Origin: G963663775 sp963664255
Lineage (GTDB): Bacteria > Bacillota > Clostridia > Oscillospirales > Butyricicoccaceae
Direction of reading: 5' to 3'
Assembly (NCBI GenBank): GCA_963664255.1
Contig: OY760938.1
Location: 558,001 to 622,000 of the forward strand
Length of the DNA: 64,000 nucleotides
Shown here one piece after another: positions 10,933-19,169 of this stretch; positions within the stretch are counted from its first letter, which is position 1; each line of letters begins with the position of its first letter. The position numbers and the translations under genes are program-made. The notes beneath the pieces are model-generated. The model was not told where the DNA came from. It did no database searches and was given only the letters and a program-made list of their open reading frames with translations.

Positions 10933-12132
10933 ATGAAAGACGAACTTCGCCGCATTCCACAGGCGGAATTAGATGAAAGACTTGCAAAATTCCGTCATGC
11001 ACTGACTGAAAAGGACTCCAACTGGTCCGTTGCATTTATCCATCATAAAATTAACCTATACTATATGACAGGCACCATGCAGGATGGTATTCTGGTGATT
11101 CGTCCAGAAAGTGCTATTTTTTGGGTGCGTCGCAGCTTTGAGCGCGCACAAAATGAGTCCTTTTTCTCTGACATTCGCCCCATGAAAAGCTTCCGCACAT
11201 TATCGGAATTTTACACAGATTTTCCGCATCAAATCTATCTGGAAACCAAAACAGCAACACTGGACTGGCTGAATCTACTTGAAAAATACTTCCCACTACA
11301 AGAAATTCGCAGTATTACACCTTTGTTGGAAGATTTACGCGCAATCAAAAGCAGCTATGAATTGCATTGTATGCGTGAATCCGGAAGTATCCACCAGACC
11401 GTTTTTGAGCAAGTCGCTCCCCATCTGCTGCAGGAGGGCATCAGTGAAGTCGAGCTTGCCACCCAAATTTTTCAAGAGATGCTTTCCAGAGGAAGCCATG
11501 GCATCTCCCGATTTAGCAACCCGCTTGGCGAGGATGTCATCGGCTTGTGTGCTTTTGGCACCAGTAGCTTGCTGACCACTGCGTTTGATGGTCCGGGCGG
11601 CACGGGTGGCACCTGCATCGCAGTGCAATCGATTGGTTCTCATGCAAAAAAGCTCCAAAACGGTCAGCTTGTCTATCTGGACATCGCCTGTGGCAGAGAT
11701 GGTTATCACACAGATAAAAGCATTGTCTTTTATTATGGTGATTTGGAAAAAGACCCCAACCGCGTCCTCATTGAAAATGCATACGCGTATTGTCAGCAGC
11801 TTGAAACCGAAATTGCGTCCCGCCTTGTACCGGGAGCCATCCTAGAAGATGTATATGCAGCTGTGATTGCGGACTTAGACCCCCAATACGCAGAAGGCTT
11901 CATGAATGGCGGAAAATTTCTAGGGCATTCCATCGGCTTGTATATGGATGAGCCACCTGTCATCGCCCGTGGATTTCGGCAGCCAATTTGCGCGAATATG
12001 ACTTTTGCCATTGAACCCAAAATTGCATTGCCTGGGATAGGCATTGTCGGCACAGAAAACACCTATGTTGTAACCGAACAGGGTGCCATCTCGCTTTCCG
12101 GCAGTCCAATCCCGCTGCTTTGTATCCACTGA
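10933..12132 (+). CDS. M24-family metallopeptidase (Xaa-Pro aminopeptidase type)
   Basis: 399 residues: a creatinase N-terminal domain of about 140 residues, then the pita-bread catalytic fold. Metal ligands are visible in LDIACGRDGYHTD (two Asp), LGHSIGLYMDEP (His), FAIEPK (Glu) and GTENTY (Glu). It would remove an N-terminal residue before proline or act on related dipeptides in the cytosol; the exact substrate is not clear. The start was chosen at MKDELRR because CAAGGAG lies 9 bp upstream and the family does not need the upstream residues. It converges on ldh with a shared terminator. Confidence 0.9.
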   Translation: MKDELRRIPQAELDERLAKFRHALTEKDSNWSVAFIHHKINLYYMTGTMQDGILVIRPESAIFWVRRSFERAQNESFFSDIRPMKSFRTLSEFYTDFPHQIYLETKTATLDWLNLLEKYFPLQEIRSITPLLEDLRAIKSSYELHCMRESGSIHQTVFEQVAPHLLQEGISEVELATQIFQEMLSRGSHGISRFSNPLGEDVIGLCAFGTSSLLTTAFDGPGGTGGTCIAVQSIGSHAKKLQNGQLVYLDIACGRDGYHTDKSIVFYYGDLEKDPNRVLIENAYAYCQQLETEIASRLVPGAILEDVYAAVIADLDPQYAEGFMNGGKFLGHSIGLYMDEPPVIARGFRQPICANMTFAIEPKIALPGIGIVGTENTYVVTEQGAISLSGSPIPLLCIH

Positions 12133-12194
12133 TGGTTTCTTGCTGTATCGATTCTCGTTTACGGATACTACGGATACAAGTTCTGAAAATGCCG

Positions 12195-12243
12195 AAAAAA
12201 TCTTTTTACCCCTCATATCGCGAGGGGCAAAAAGATTTTTTTA
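12195..12243. terminator. bidirectional terminator between the M24 peptidase and ldh
   Basis: A long stem (AAAATCTTTTT-CCCCTC with GAGGGG-AAAAAGATTTT) whose A/T edges give a T-run on both strands. It serves both converging genes. Confidence 0.9.
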
Positions 12244-12246
12244 TTT

Positions 12247-13191
12247 TTAGATATTGATTTCATCCAATAATCCGCGCAGTTTTTCTGCGGAACCGGTAAG
12301 CTGCGTCAGTTCTTCCTCGCTCAATGGCAAATCCAGCACAGCCTCCACGCCGTCACGACCGACAATGCTCGGCAATCCCAGACACACCTCAGACACCCCA
12401 TAATGCCCTGTCACCAACGAAGACACCGGCAAAACAGAATGTTCATCGCGCACAATCGCCTCTGCAATGCGCAAAACCGCCATACCAATGGCATAATAGG
12501 TCGCGCCTTTGCCCTCAATGATAGAATATGCAGCATCGCGGACATTCTCATAAATCCGTTGCATCGTGCCGAAGCTATAATCCTTCCCAACAACCTTGCA
12601 ATAGTCCTCAATATCCAAGCCGGAAATATTGGCAGAGGACCAAACCGCCAGCTCGCTGTCCCCATGCTCACCAATGATGAAGCCATGTACATTGCGGCTG
12701 TCCACGCCCAAATGCTGCCCCAGCATATATTTCAGGCGCGATGTATCCAGTACCGTGCCAGAACCAAATACATGCCCTGCCGGCAAATCCGCAATTTTTG
12801 TCGCCATATAGGTGAGAATATCGACCGGATTGGACACAATCAGCAGGATACATTCTCGATTCACCGCCGTAATCTGCGGAATAATGGATTTCAAAATTGC
12901 CAGATTACGATTGAGCAAATCGATGCGGGTTTCGCCCGGCTTTTGGTTGGCACCTGCAGCAATGACAATCAGACCGCACTGTGCCAAGTCGGCATACTCG
13001 CCCGCACGAACACGGCACGGTTTGGAAAACGAAATGCCATGATTAATATCTGCCGCTTCGCCAACCGCTTTTTTATGATTCGCGTCTACTAATACAATAT
13101 CGGAAAACAGTCCACTGTTCGCCAGCGTAAATGCAGAGGTTGCACCTACAAATCCAACGCCAATCACTGCGCATTTTCTAAAATTCACCAT
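12247..13191 (-). CDS. ldh: L-lactate dehydrogenase
   Basis: 314 residues, standard length. The Rossmann motif GVGFVG lies near residue 11. GANQKPGETR carries the Gln that marks lactate rather than malate specificity and the mobile-loop Arg. DTSRLK has the substrate Arg, and GEHGDSE has the catalytic His. It reduces pyruvate to L-lactate with NADH in the cytosol. The third ATG (MVNFRK) is the start because AAAGGTGA lies just before it. The 5' region holds two perfect palindromes (13213-13233 and 13258-13280), so expression is probably tightly controlled. Confidence 0.96.
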   Translation of the reverse strand: MVNFRKCAVIGVGFVGATSAFTLANSGLFSDIVLVDANHKKAVGEAADINHGISFSKPCRVRAGEYADLAQCGLIVIAAGANQKPGETRIDLLNRNLAILKSIIPQITAVNRECILLIVSNPVDILTYMATKIADLPAGHVFGSGTVLDTSRLKYMLGQHLGVDSRNVHGFIIGEHGDSELAVWSSANISGLDIEDYCKVVGKDYSFGTMQRIYENVRDAAYSIIEGKGATYYAIGMAVLRIAEAIVRDEHSVLPVSSLVTGHYGVSEVCLGLPSIVGRDGVEAVLDLPLSEEELTQLTGSAEKLRGLLDEINI

Positions 13192-13212
13192 AATTGAGTC
13201 ACCTTTCATTCT

Positions 13213-13233
13213 TTTCAAACCATTTGTTTGAAA
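13213..13233. promoter_or_regulatory. palindrome in the ldh leader
   Basis: TTTCAAAC, 5 bases, GTTTGAAA: perfect 8-bp arms about 20 bases before the ldh start codon. It could be an operator or an mRNA hairpin near the ribosome-binding site. Confidence 0.55.
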
Positions 13234-13257
13234 GAGATTTTCAGCCTTCTTTGTGAC

Positions 13258-13293
13258 ATTAAGACCTGTAACGTCTTAATTTTTTATAGTATA
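13258..13293 (-). promoter_or_regulatory. ldh promoter with downstream operator-like palindrome
   Basis: An extended -10 (TGG then TATACT, minus strand 13288-13296) is followed at once by ATTAAGAC, 7 bases, GTCTTAAT (perfect 8-bp arms, 13258-13280). The palindrome covers the likely start site. It does not match the Rex consensus TTGTGAA-TTCACAA. Confidence 0.55.
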
Positions 13294-13437
13294 CCACGTA
13301 TTACCTTCTCTGCATACCATTTTTTCGCATTCTTTTCATAAAAAAGTTATGCGTTTCTCCTTGCTTTTTATGTAGTATTTGTGTTAACATATATTGTATG
13401 GGATTAGGTAATTACACTACAAACAAGGAGAACAAAC

Positions 13438-14793
13438 ATGAAACATTTTTTCCGCTCCGCAGCCATCGGTGTTCTAACCGCTGCTGCTCTGACCGCTTCT
13501 GCATCGGCTGCAAGTTTTGACCATTGTGCAGATGCCTTGAATACCTTAGGGTTATTCCAGGGCACGTCTACCGGTTATGAACTCGACCGCACCGCAACCC
13601 GCGCAGAGGCTGCCACCATGCTGGTGCGCCTGTTGGGCAAAGAAGAGGAAGCAAAGGCGCTGGAATACACCGCACCTTTCACCGATTTGAATGGTTGGGA
13701 AGCACCCTATGTCGAATATCTCTATGAGAACGGCTTGACCTCCGGCACCAGCGACACCACGTTCAGCCCCAATAAGCAGTGCTCTGCACAGATGTACTCT
13801 GCATTTTTGATGCGTGCATTGGGCTACAGCGAGGACGCCGGCGATTTTACATATGCGCAGGTTATCGACAAAGCAACCGAACTTGGCATTGCGGATATTG
13901 CCAACTGCGACACCGACAACTTCCTGCGTGATAATGTTGTTGCAATGAGCTATACCGCGCTCGCAAAGCAGCCGAAGGATGGTAGCACAGACACCCTGCT
14001 GCAAAAGCTCGTGGACGAAGGTGCTGTAGATACAACAGCTGCCTCTGATATGACAGACTTTTTGCAGATGTATAATACCTATGTACAGGCAAATCAAGCC
14101 CTGATGGATGACGGTCGCTTTGCGATGTATGCAGCGATTCATGCGGATGTATCCGGTGAAGCAACCGATGGCTATGCAATTTCTTTGGATATGCCGCTTT
14201 CCGTCAAGGTGATGATGAATCAAGAAGACTTGGATGCTTCTAAAATGGAAATGTCTGGTGTTATGAACATCTCGGTCAATGTCGATGGGGAAGAAACCAA
14301 CATTGACCAGGATATGACCTATTACTATGCTGATGGTATGTATTATATGTCCTCTGGTGGCACACAGGTGAAAATGGCAATGTCTTTAAGCGATGCCATG
14401 AGCGCACTGGGCACCATGAGCAACACACAGCCCATTTCCATGATTGAGAGCCTGGAAATGACAGATGACAACACCCTGCACATGGTATATTCCACCGGTG
14501 CAATGAGCAGCATGATTACCAATTTGTTGGGTGCTCTTGGCACAGAGGATGCAGGTATGCAGTTCGACATGGGTGATGTTGCAATCGATGTAACCTTTGC
14601 CGATGGTGTAATGCAAAGCATGAAGGCTGCTTTCGACATGAGCATTTCGGTGGACGACCAATCTATGGATATTTCTATGACAGAGGATTGCACCATCACC
14701 GCAACCGGAGATGATGTGGTGATTACCCTGCCTGATGATTTGGACAGCTACACTTCTATGGACACCGACGCGTTGACCGAAGTCACCGAATAA
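13438..14793 (+). CDS. exported SLH-domain protein with Met-rich C-terminal domain
   Basis: 451 residues. A signal peptide (MKHFFRSAAIGVLTAAALTASASA) is followed by three S-layer homology repeats to about residue 200 (TRAEAATMLVRLLG, AQMYSAFLMRALGY, RDNVVAMSYTALAK), which anchor proteins to cell-wall polymers. From about residue 210 on is a beta-rich domain unusually full of methionine, with LolA/LppX-like strand patterning (MSGVMNISVNVDG, YYYADGMYYM). Its function is unknown; it may bind a lipophilic ligand. ACAAGGAG precedes the ATG. Single gene with its own terminator. Confidence 0.85.
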   Translation: MKHFFRSAAIGVLTAAALTASASAASFDHCADALNTLGLFQGTSTGYELDRTATRAEAATMLVRLLGKEEEAKALEYTAPFTDLNGWEAPYVEYLYENGLTSGTSDTTFSPNKQCSAQMYSAFLMRALGYSEDAGDFTYAQVIDKATELGIADIANCDTDNFLRDNVVAMSYTALAKQPKDGSTDTLLQKLVDEGAVDTTAASDMTDFLQMYNTYVQANQALMDDGRFAMYAAIHADVSGEATDGYAISLDMPLSVKVMMNQEDLDASKMEMSGVMNISVNVDGEETNIDQDMTYYYADGMYYMSSGGTQVKMAMSLSDAMSALGTMSNTQPISMIESLEMTDDNTLHMVYSTGAMSSMITNLLGALGTEDAGMQFDMGDVAIDVTFADGVMQSMKAAFDMSISVDDQSMDISMTEDCTITATGDDVVITLPDDLDSYTSMDTDALTEVTE

Positions 14794-14825
14794 TTTCCTA
14801 CACCGCAATTATCCTGTAAAGTCAA

Positions 14826-14874
14826 TGCACATAAAAAGCAAGGTCGCTGTCCTTCGGCGTTGCTTTTATGTGCA
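14826..14874 (+). terminator. terminator after the SLH protein gene
   Basis: A long stem (TGCACATAAAA-GCAA with TTGC-TTTTATGTGCA) about 30 bp past the stop, ending in TTTCT. Confidence 0.75.
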
Positions 14875-14941
14875 TTTCTACTTTCAGTATCCAAATTTGG
14901 GCGATTTTATTTTTTTGTTGAAATTTTTTAATGCTTAGTGC

Positions 14942-14970
14942 TTGATTTTAGCGAATCAGGCTGGTAAAAT
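14942..14970 (+). promoter_or_regulatory. promoter of fba
   Basis: TTGATT, 17 bp, TAAAAT, ending about 63 bases before the aldolase start. Confidence 0.75.
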
Positions 14971-15033
14971 AGTCATAGTGTTCTAATAATAAGAATCTGG
15001 TTATGTAAATTTTTATTAAGGAGAAGAGATATA

Positions 15034-15963
15034 ATGGCATTAGTTACCACTAAGGAAATGTTTAAGAAGGCATACGAAGGCGGATATGCAATCGGTGCGT
15101 TCAACGTCAACAACATGGAGATTATTCAGGGCATCACCGAGGCTGCAGCTGAGGTAAAGGCACCGCTGATTCTTCAGGTTTCCAAGGGTGCACGCTCTTA
15201 TGCAAACCACACCTATCTGGTAAAGCTCGTTGAAGCTGCAATCATCGAAACCGGCTTGCCGATTGCACTGCATTTGGATCATGGCTCCAGCTTTGAACTG
15301 TGTAAGGACTGCATTGACGGAGGTTTCTCCTCTGTTATGTTCGACGGCTCTCATCTGCCGTATGAAGAAAATGTAAAGATTACCAAGCAGGTTGTTGAAT
15401 ATGCACACGCACACGGCGCTGTTGTCGAAGCAGAACTGGGTCAGCTGGCTGGCGTAGAAGACGATGTTGCTGTGGAAAACCATTCTTACACCGACCCAGG
15501 ACAGGTGGAAGACTTCGTCACCAAGACCGGCGTTGACTCTTTGGCAATCGCTATCGGCACTTCTCATGGTGCGTTCAAGTTCAAGCCTGGCATGGAGCCG
15601 CAGCTGCGTTTTGACATCTTGGAAGAAGTGTCCAAGCGTCTGCCTGAGTTCCCGATTGTTCTGCACGGTGCTTCTTCTGTTCCGCAGGACTTCGTTGCTA
15701 AGGTTAACCAGTACGGCGGTGCTATGCCGGATGCAATCGGCATTCCGGAAGCAATGCTCCGTCAGGCTGCTGAAGGCGCTGTCTGTAAGATTAACATCGA
15801 CTCCGACCTGCGTCTGGCAATGACAGCTGCAATTCGTGAGCACATGGCTCTGAATCCGGCTGACTTTGACCCGCGTCAGTATCTGAAGCCTGCTCGCTCT
15901 GCAATCAAGGACATGGTTCAGCACAAGCTGCTCAACGTTCTGGGCTGCAACGGCAAGGCATAA
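15034..15963 (+). CDS. fba: class II fructose-bisphosphate aldolase
   Basis: 309 residues, a TIM barrel. LHLDHGSSFE carries the catalytic Asp and a zinc His, FDGSHLPYEENV is the family signature, EAELGQLAGVEDD contributes a metal-site Glu, and LHGASS and NIDSD bind the phosphates. It splits fructose-1,6-bisphosphate in glycolysis and makes it in gluconeogenesis. AAGGAG lies before the ATG. Two strong hairpins follow. The codons are strongly biased (tight use of CTG, GGC, AAG), as expected for a highly expressed gene. The long antisense open frame here is a shadow. Confidence 0.96.
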   Translation: MALVTTKEMFKKAYEGGYAIGAFNVNNMEIIQGITEAAAEVKAPLILQVSKGARSYANHTYLVKLVEAAIIETGLPIALHLDHGSSFELCKDCIDGGFSSVMFDGSHLPYEENVKITKQVVEYAHAHGAVVEAELGQLAGVEDDVAVENHSYTDPGQVEDFVTKTGVDSLAIAIGTSHGAFKFKPGMEPQLRFDILEEVSKRLPEFPIVLHGASSVPQDFVAKVNQYGGAMPDAIGIPEAMLRQAAEGAVCKINIDSDLRLAMTAAIREHMALNPADFDPRQYLKPARSAIKDMVQHKLLNVLGCNGKA

Positions 15964-15976
15964 TTTATACTTGCTT

Positions 15977-16012
15977 AATAGGAGGTATTGCGATTGCAAT
16001 GCCTCCTATTTT
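15977..16012 (+). terminator. terminator after fba
   Basis: A 15-bp stem (AATAGGAGG-ATTGC with GCAAT-CCTCCTATT) 13 bp past the stop, followed by TTTT. Confidence 0.85.
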
Positions 16013-16036
16013 AAGCGATATACCACATCGGTATAG

Positions 16037-16078
16037 AAAAAGTGTGCCTCACCGCTATCTGGTGAGGCACACTTTTTT
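16037..16078. terminator. bidirectional terminator between fba and the liv operon
   Basis: A perfect 17-bp stem (AAAAAGTGTGCCTCACC and its complement), with T-runs on both strands. It ends the liv operon on the minus strand 8 bp past the last gene. Confidence 0.9.
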
Positions 16079-16085
16079 CATGCGA

Positions 16086-16706
16086 CTATCTCATGTTCTC
16101 TCGCGTTTTCAAATATGCTTCAATCATATCAGCAGTTCCCGCAAAGCCCAATGCAGCACTGTTGAGCGAAATATCATAATTGCTCGCGTTCAGCCAATCC
16201 TGCCCCGTATAATATCGATAATATTTTGCACGATACGTGTCTGTATCGACAATTTTCCGCTGCAATTCCTGCACCGGCAGCGAATCTACTTTTGCCGCCT
16301 CCTGCAGACAAAACGCTTCCGGTGCATGGACTAAGACACGCACAACGTCCTTGCGCTCCCGCAGAATATAATCGGCACATCGTCCAATCAGAACACAAGG
16401 TCCCTGCTCCGCCAACTGCCGAATAATTTCGGCCTGATAACGATATAAATTATCATCCGCCACAAATCCATCCTGCTCCGGTGGAATCGGCAAGCTGTCC
16501 TGATATTTTCGCTTCATGTGCTTCCAAAACCCAGGCTTTAATCGCTCATCTGAAAACAACGATGCATTGATACCGCTATTTTCAGAAGCCATGGTGATAA
16601 TATCTCTATCATAACAAGGGATTTGGAGCCGTTCTGCAAGCATCTGCCCAACTGTCTTTCCGCCAGAACCATATTGCCGTTCAATGGTAATTCTAAACTG
16701 CGTCAT
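16086..16706 (-). CDS. cytidylate kinase-like family protein
   Basis: 206 residues. A P-loop variant RQYGSGGKTVGQMLAERL near residue 9, then YDRDII and a later DxD-like stretch (VDTDTYRAKYYRYYTG), match the cytidylate-kinase-like family often found as single genes in gut Firmicutes. A nucleotide kinase or phosphotransferase fold is likely; the substrate is unknown, and it should not be read as Cmk. It starts 11 bp after livF with AGGAGG before the ATG, so it is the last gene of the liv operon. Confidence 0.82.
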   Translation of the reverse strand: MTQFRITIERQYGSGGKTVGQMLAERLQIPCYDRDIITMASENSGINASLFSDERLKPGFWKHMKRKYQDSLPIPPEQDGFVADDNLYRYQAEIIRQLAEQGPCVLIGRCADYILRERKDVVRVLVHAPEAFCLQEAAKVDSLPVQELQRKIVDTDTYRAKYYRYYTGQDWLNASNYDISLNSAALGFAGTADMIEAYLKTRENMR

Positions 16707-16717
16707 AAGAAAGCCTC

Positions 16718-17425
16718 CTATTCTCCCAGATAAGCTTTTTTTATCGCGTCATCATGCATAAGCTCGGTTGCATCACCATCCTTGATAATGCGACCGGTTT
16801 CCAAGACATAGGCACGGTCCGCAATGGCAAGTGCCTTTTTCGCATTCTGCTCCACTAGCAAAACCGTTGTGCCTTGTGCGCTAACCTCCTGAATGATTTT
16901 GAAAATCTCATTGACAAAAAGTGGTGACAATCCCATAGAGGGTTCATCCATCAAAATAATTTTCGGATGCGCCATCAAGGCACGTCCCATTGCCAGCATC
17001 TGCTGTTCGCCGCCAGACAATGTGCCCGCCAGCTGATGCTTGCGTTCTTCCAAACGCGGGAAACGCTCATAAACGGTGCGCAGCGTTGGCTCCATTTCAC
17101 TTTTGTGGCGCGTATACGCGCCTAATTTTAGATTTTCATACACCGAAAGGTCTGCAAATACGCGGCGCCCCTCGGGCACATGGCTCATCCCCAAGCGCAC
17201 AATATCGTGCCCCGGTGTTTTGGTAATCTGCTTGCCCTCAAAGGTAATTTCCCCTGATTTTTGAGCAAGTAGACCGGTTATCGTGTGCAAAATAGTGGTT
17301 TTCCCGGCACCATTGGCACCAATCAGCGCAATGACCTCGCCTTGGTTTACATGGAAGGAAACATCACGGATTGCATGGATCATGCCGTAATACACATTTA
17401 AACCTGTAATCTCCAGCATTTTCAT
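16718..17425 (-). CDS. livF: branched-chain amino acid ABC transporter, ATP-binding protein LivF
   Basis: 235 residues. Walker A GANGAGKTT, signature LSGGEQQMLAMGRAL, Walker B IILMDEPSMGL, and the switch His in the LLVEQN region in its usual LivF form. It powers uptake of leucine, isoleucine and valine (or related amino acids) together with LivG. GGAGG lies before the ATG. It is 14 bp downstream of livG. Confidence 0.95.
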   Translation of the reverse strand: MKMLEITGLNVYYGMIHAIRDVSFHVNQGEVIALIGANGAGKTTILHTITGLLAQKSGEITFEGKQITKTPGHDIVRLGMSHVPEGRRVFADLSVYENLKLGAYTRHKSEMEPTLRTVYERFPRLEERKHQLAGTLSGGEQQMLAMGRALMAHPKIILMDEPSMGLSPLFVNEIFKIIQEVSAQGTTVLLVEQNAKKALAIADRAYVLETGRIIKDGDATELMHDDAIKKAYLGE

Positions 17426-17439
17426 GGTTTTTTCCTCCC

Positions 17440-18198
17440 TTATTCGCCCAAATATGCAGTAATCACATCTGGGTTGTTTAATACTTCATGCGGTGTTCCC
17501 TGTGCAAGCTCACGCCCAAAATTCAGCACATAAAGATACTCACAAATACCGCCCACCAATTTCATATCATGCTCAATTAACAGAATCGTTACCCCAAACT
17601 TTTCGCGCACCAGCTGAATGGTTTCCATCAGCTCTGCAGTTTCATTGGGGTTCATGCCAGCGGCAGGCTCGTCCAGTAGCAGCAGCTTCGGTGCCGTTGC
17701 CAGTGCACGCGCAATTTCCAGCTTACGCTGTTTTCCATAGGGCAAATTGGTAGCTTTATGGTCATAAAGCTTGTCGAGGTCAAACACCTTCAGCACTTCC
17801 AGTGCGCGTGCATCCATTTCCGCCTCTCTTTTGGCGTATGCACCTGTATGGAATAGACTCTGCACCAATCCATATTTGATTTGGTTGTGCAATCCAACCT
17901 TCACATTTTCCAGCACACTTAATTTCGAGAATAGACGAATGTTTTGGAAGGTACGCGCCACACCTGCCGCAGAAATCTCCTCCGGCTTTTTGCCCACTAA
18001 ATTTTCCCCGTCCAGTCGAATGCCGCCATCTGTCGGGCGATAGACGCCTGTCAGCATATTGAACATTGTGGTTTTTCCTGCACCATTGGGACCAATCAAC
18101 CCGACTAAAGCACCCTTTTCTATGGACAGATGCAGTTCATCTACTGCACGCAAACCACCAAACGAAATGCCGAGCCCCGTTACCTCTAACATTGGCAT
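17440..18198 (-). CDS. livG: branched-chain amino acid ABC transporter, ATP-binding protein LivG
   Basis: 252 residues. Walker A GPNGAGKTT. The signature region NLPYGKQRKLEIARAL has the degenerate Pro-Tyr-Gly form common in LivG. Walker B LLLLDEPAAGMNP and the switch LLIEHDM follow. It pairs with LivF on the cytoplasmic face. It starts 1 bp from the livM stop, with GGAGGTG inside the end of livM, so translation is coupled. Confidence 0.95.
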   Translation of the reverse strand: MPMLEVTGLGISFGGLRAVDELHLSIEKGALVGLIGPNGAGKTTMFNMLTGVYRPTDGGIRLDGENLVGKKPEEISAAGVARTFQNIRLFSKLSVLENVKVGLHNQIKYGLVQSLFHTGAYAKREAEMDARALEVLKVFDLDKLYDHKATNLPYGKQRKLEIARALATAPKLLLLDEPAAGMNPNETAELMETIQLVREKFGVTILLIEHDMKLVGGICEYLYVLNFGRELAQGTPHEVLNNPDVITAYLGE

Positions 18199-18199
18199 A

Positions 18200-19165
18200 T
18201 CATTCCACCTCCTCTGGCATTTGCGTCACCGCACGTCTTTCCAACCAAATTTTCTTGAATTTGGAATTGTTGAACAGCATCATGGCAATCAGTACGATTG
18301 CATAGAGCAGCATACGATAATCGGCAAAGGAGCGCAGCAATTCCGGCAGCAGCGTCAACACAATCGCCGCAATCACTGACCCCTTGATAGAACCCATACC
18401 GCCCAACACAACCATAACCAAAATTTCAATCGAAGTATTATAATCGAAGTTTCCAGGCTTTAAAATACCCACATTGTGCGCATAAACCACGCCTGCAATG
18501 CCCGCAAAAAATGCCGAAATGACAAATGCCATGGTTTTGTAACGGCTCACTGAAATGCCGGTGGCTTGTGCGGCAATGGCATTATCCCGAATGGCTGCAA
18601 ACGCCCTGCCATGGCGCGAATTGGTCAGATTGGTAATCAGCAGCACGGAAAGAACCGTCAAAACAAAGACTACCGTAAAGCTGCGATAAGAGGTGTAAAT
18701 CGGAATACCGGACAACCCTTTTGCACCGCCTGTAACCGACAAAAAGTTGAAGATTGACTTAATAATTTCGCCAAATCCCAGCGTCACAATCGCAAGATAG
18801 TCACCCTTCAAGCGCAGCACCGGCACACCAATCACAACGCCGAACAATGCCGCAACGCAGCCGCCCACAATCAATGCCAGCGGCAGTGCAGCAAACACTG
18901 GCAACGCAGTGTGTGTTGTGACCAATGCCCCTGCATAGGCACCAATGGACATAAAGCCTGCGTGTCCTAAGGTCAATTCACCTAGCACACCGACAATTAA
19001 ACTCAGCGAAACCGCCAAAATCACATTGTAACAGCAGGGCACAATCACCGATTTCAGCTGACGAGAAAGCAAATCACTATTGGAAAGCAGCATCATCAAT
19101 GCATATACTGCAACAATCAAAAGAGCTGTAACCAGATTCTTTTTGCATAAAAATTTTCTTTTCAT
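18200..19165 (-). CDS. livM: branched-chain amino acid ABC transporter, permease LivM
   Basis: About 321 residues from MKRKFLC, with eight to nine hydrophobic segments. The family motifs GELTLGHAGFMSIGAYAGA and the EAA-like NSRHGRAFAAIRDNAIAAQATGI loop contact the ATPases. The start was set at the ATG after AGAAGGTG; an ATG 18 bases upstream is also possible and would overlap livH. It forms the membrane channel with LivH. Confidence 0.94.
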   Translation of the reverse strand: MKRKFLCKKNLVTALLIVAVYALMMLLSNSDLLSRQLKSVIVPCCYNVILAVSLSLIVGVLGELTLGHAGFMSIGAYAGALVTTHTALPVFAALPLALIVGGCVAALFGVVIGVPVLRLKGDYLAIVTLGFGEIIKSIFNFLSVTGGAKGLSGIPIYTSYRSFTVVFVLTVLSVLLITNLTNSRHGRAFAAIRDNAIAAQATGISVSRYKTMAFVISAFFAGIAGVVYAHNVGILKPGNFDYNTSIEILVMVVLGGMGSIKGSVIAAIVLTLLPELLRSFADYRMLLYAIVLIAMMLFNNSKFKKIWLERRAVTQMPEEVE

Positions 19166-19169
19166 CGCA

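Noticed and set aside
13258..13285. Plus-strand terminator (stem ATTAAGAC/GTCTTAAT followed by TTTTTT)
   Set aside because: No plus-strand gene ends nearby, the stem is short and AT-rich, and it sits at the ldh start site, so an operator is more likely.
15040..15999. 319-codon antisense frame over the aldolase gene
   Set aside because: Cys/Leu/Asn-rich composition without any family resemblance, no ribosome-binding site, and the sense gene is unmistakable.
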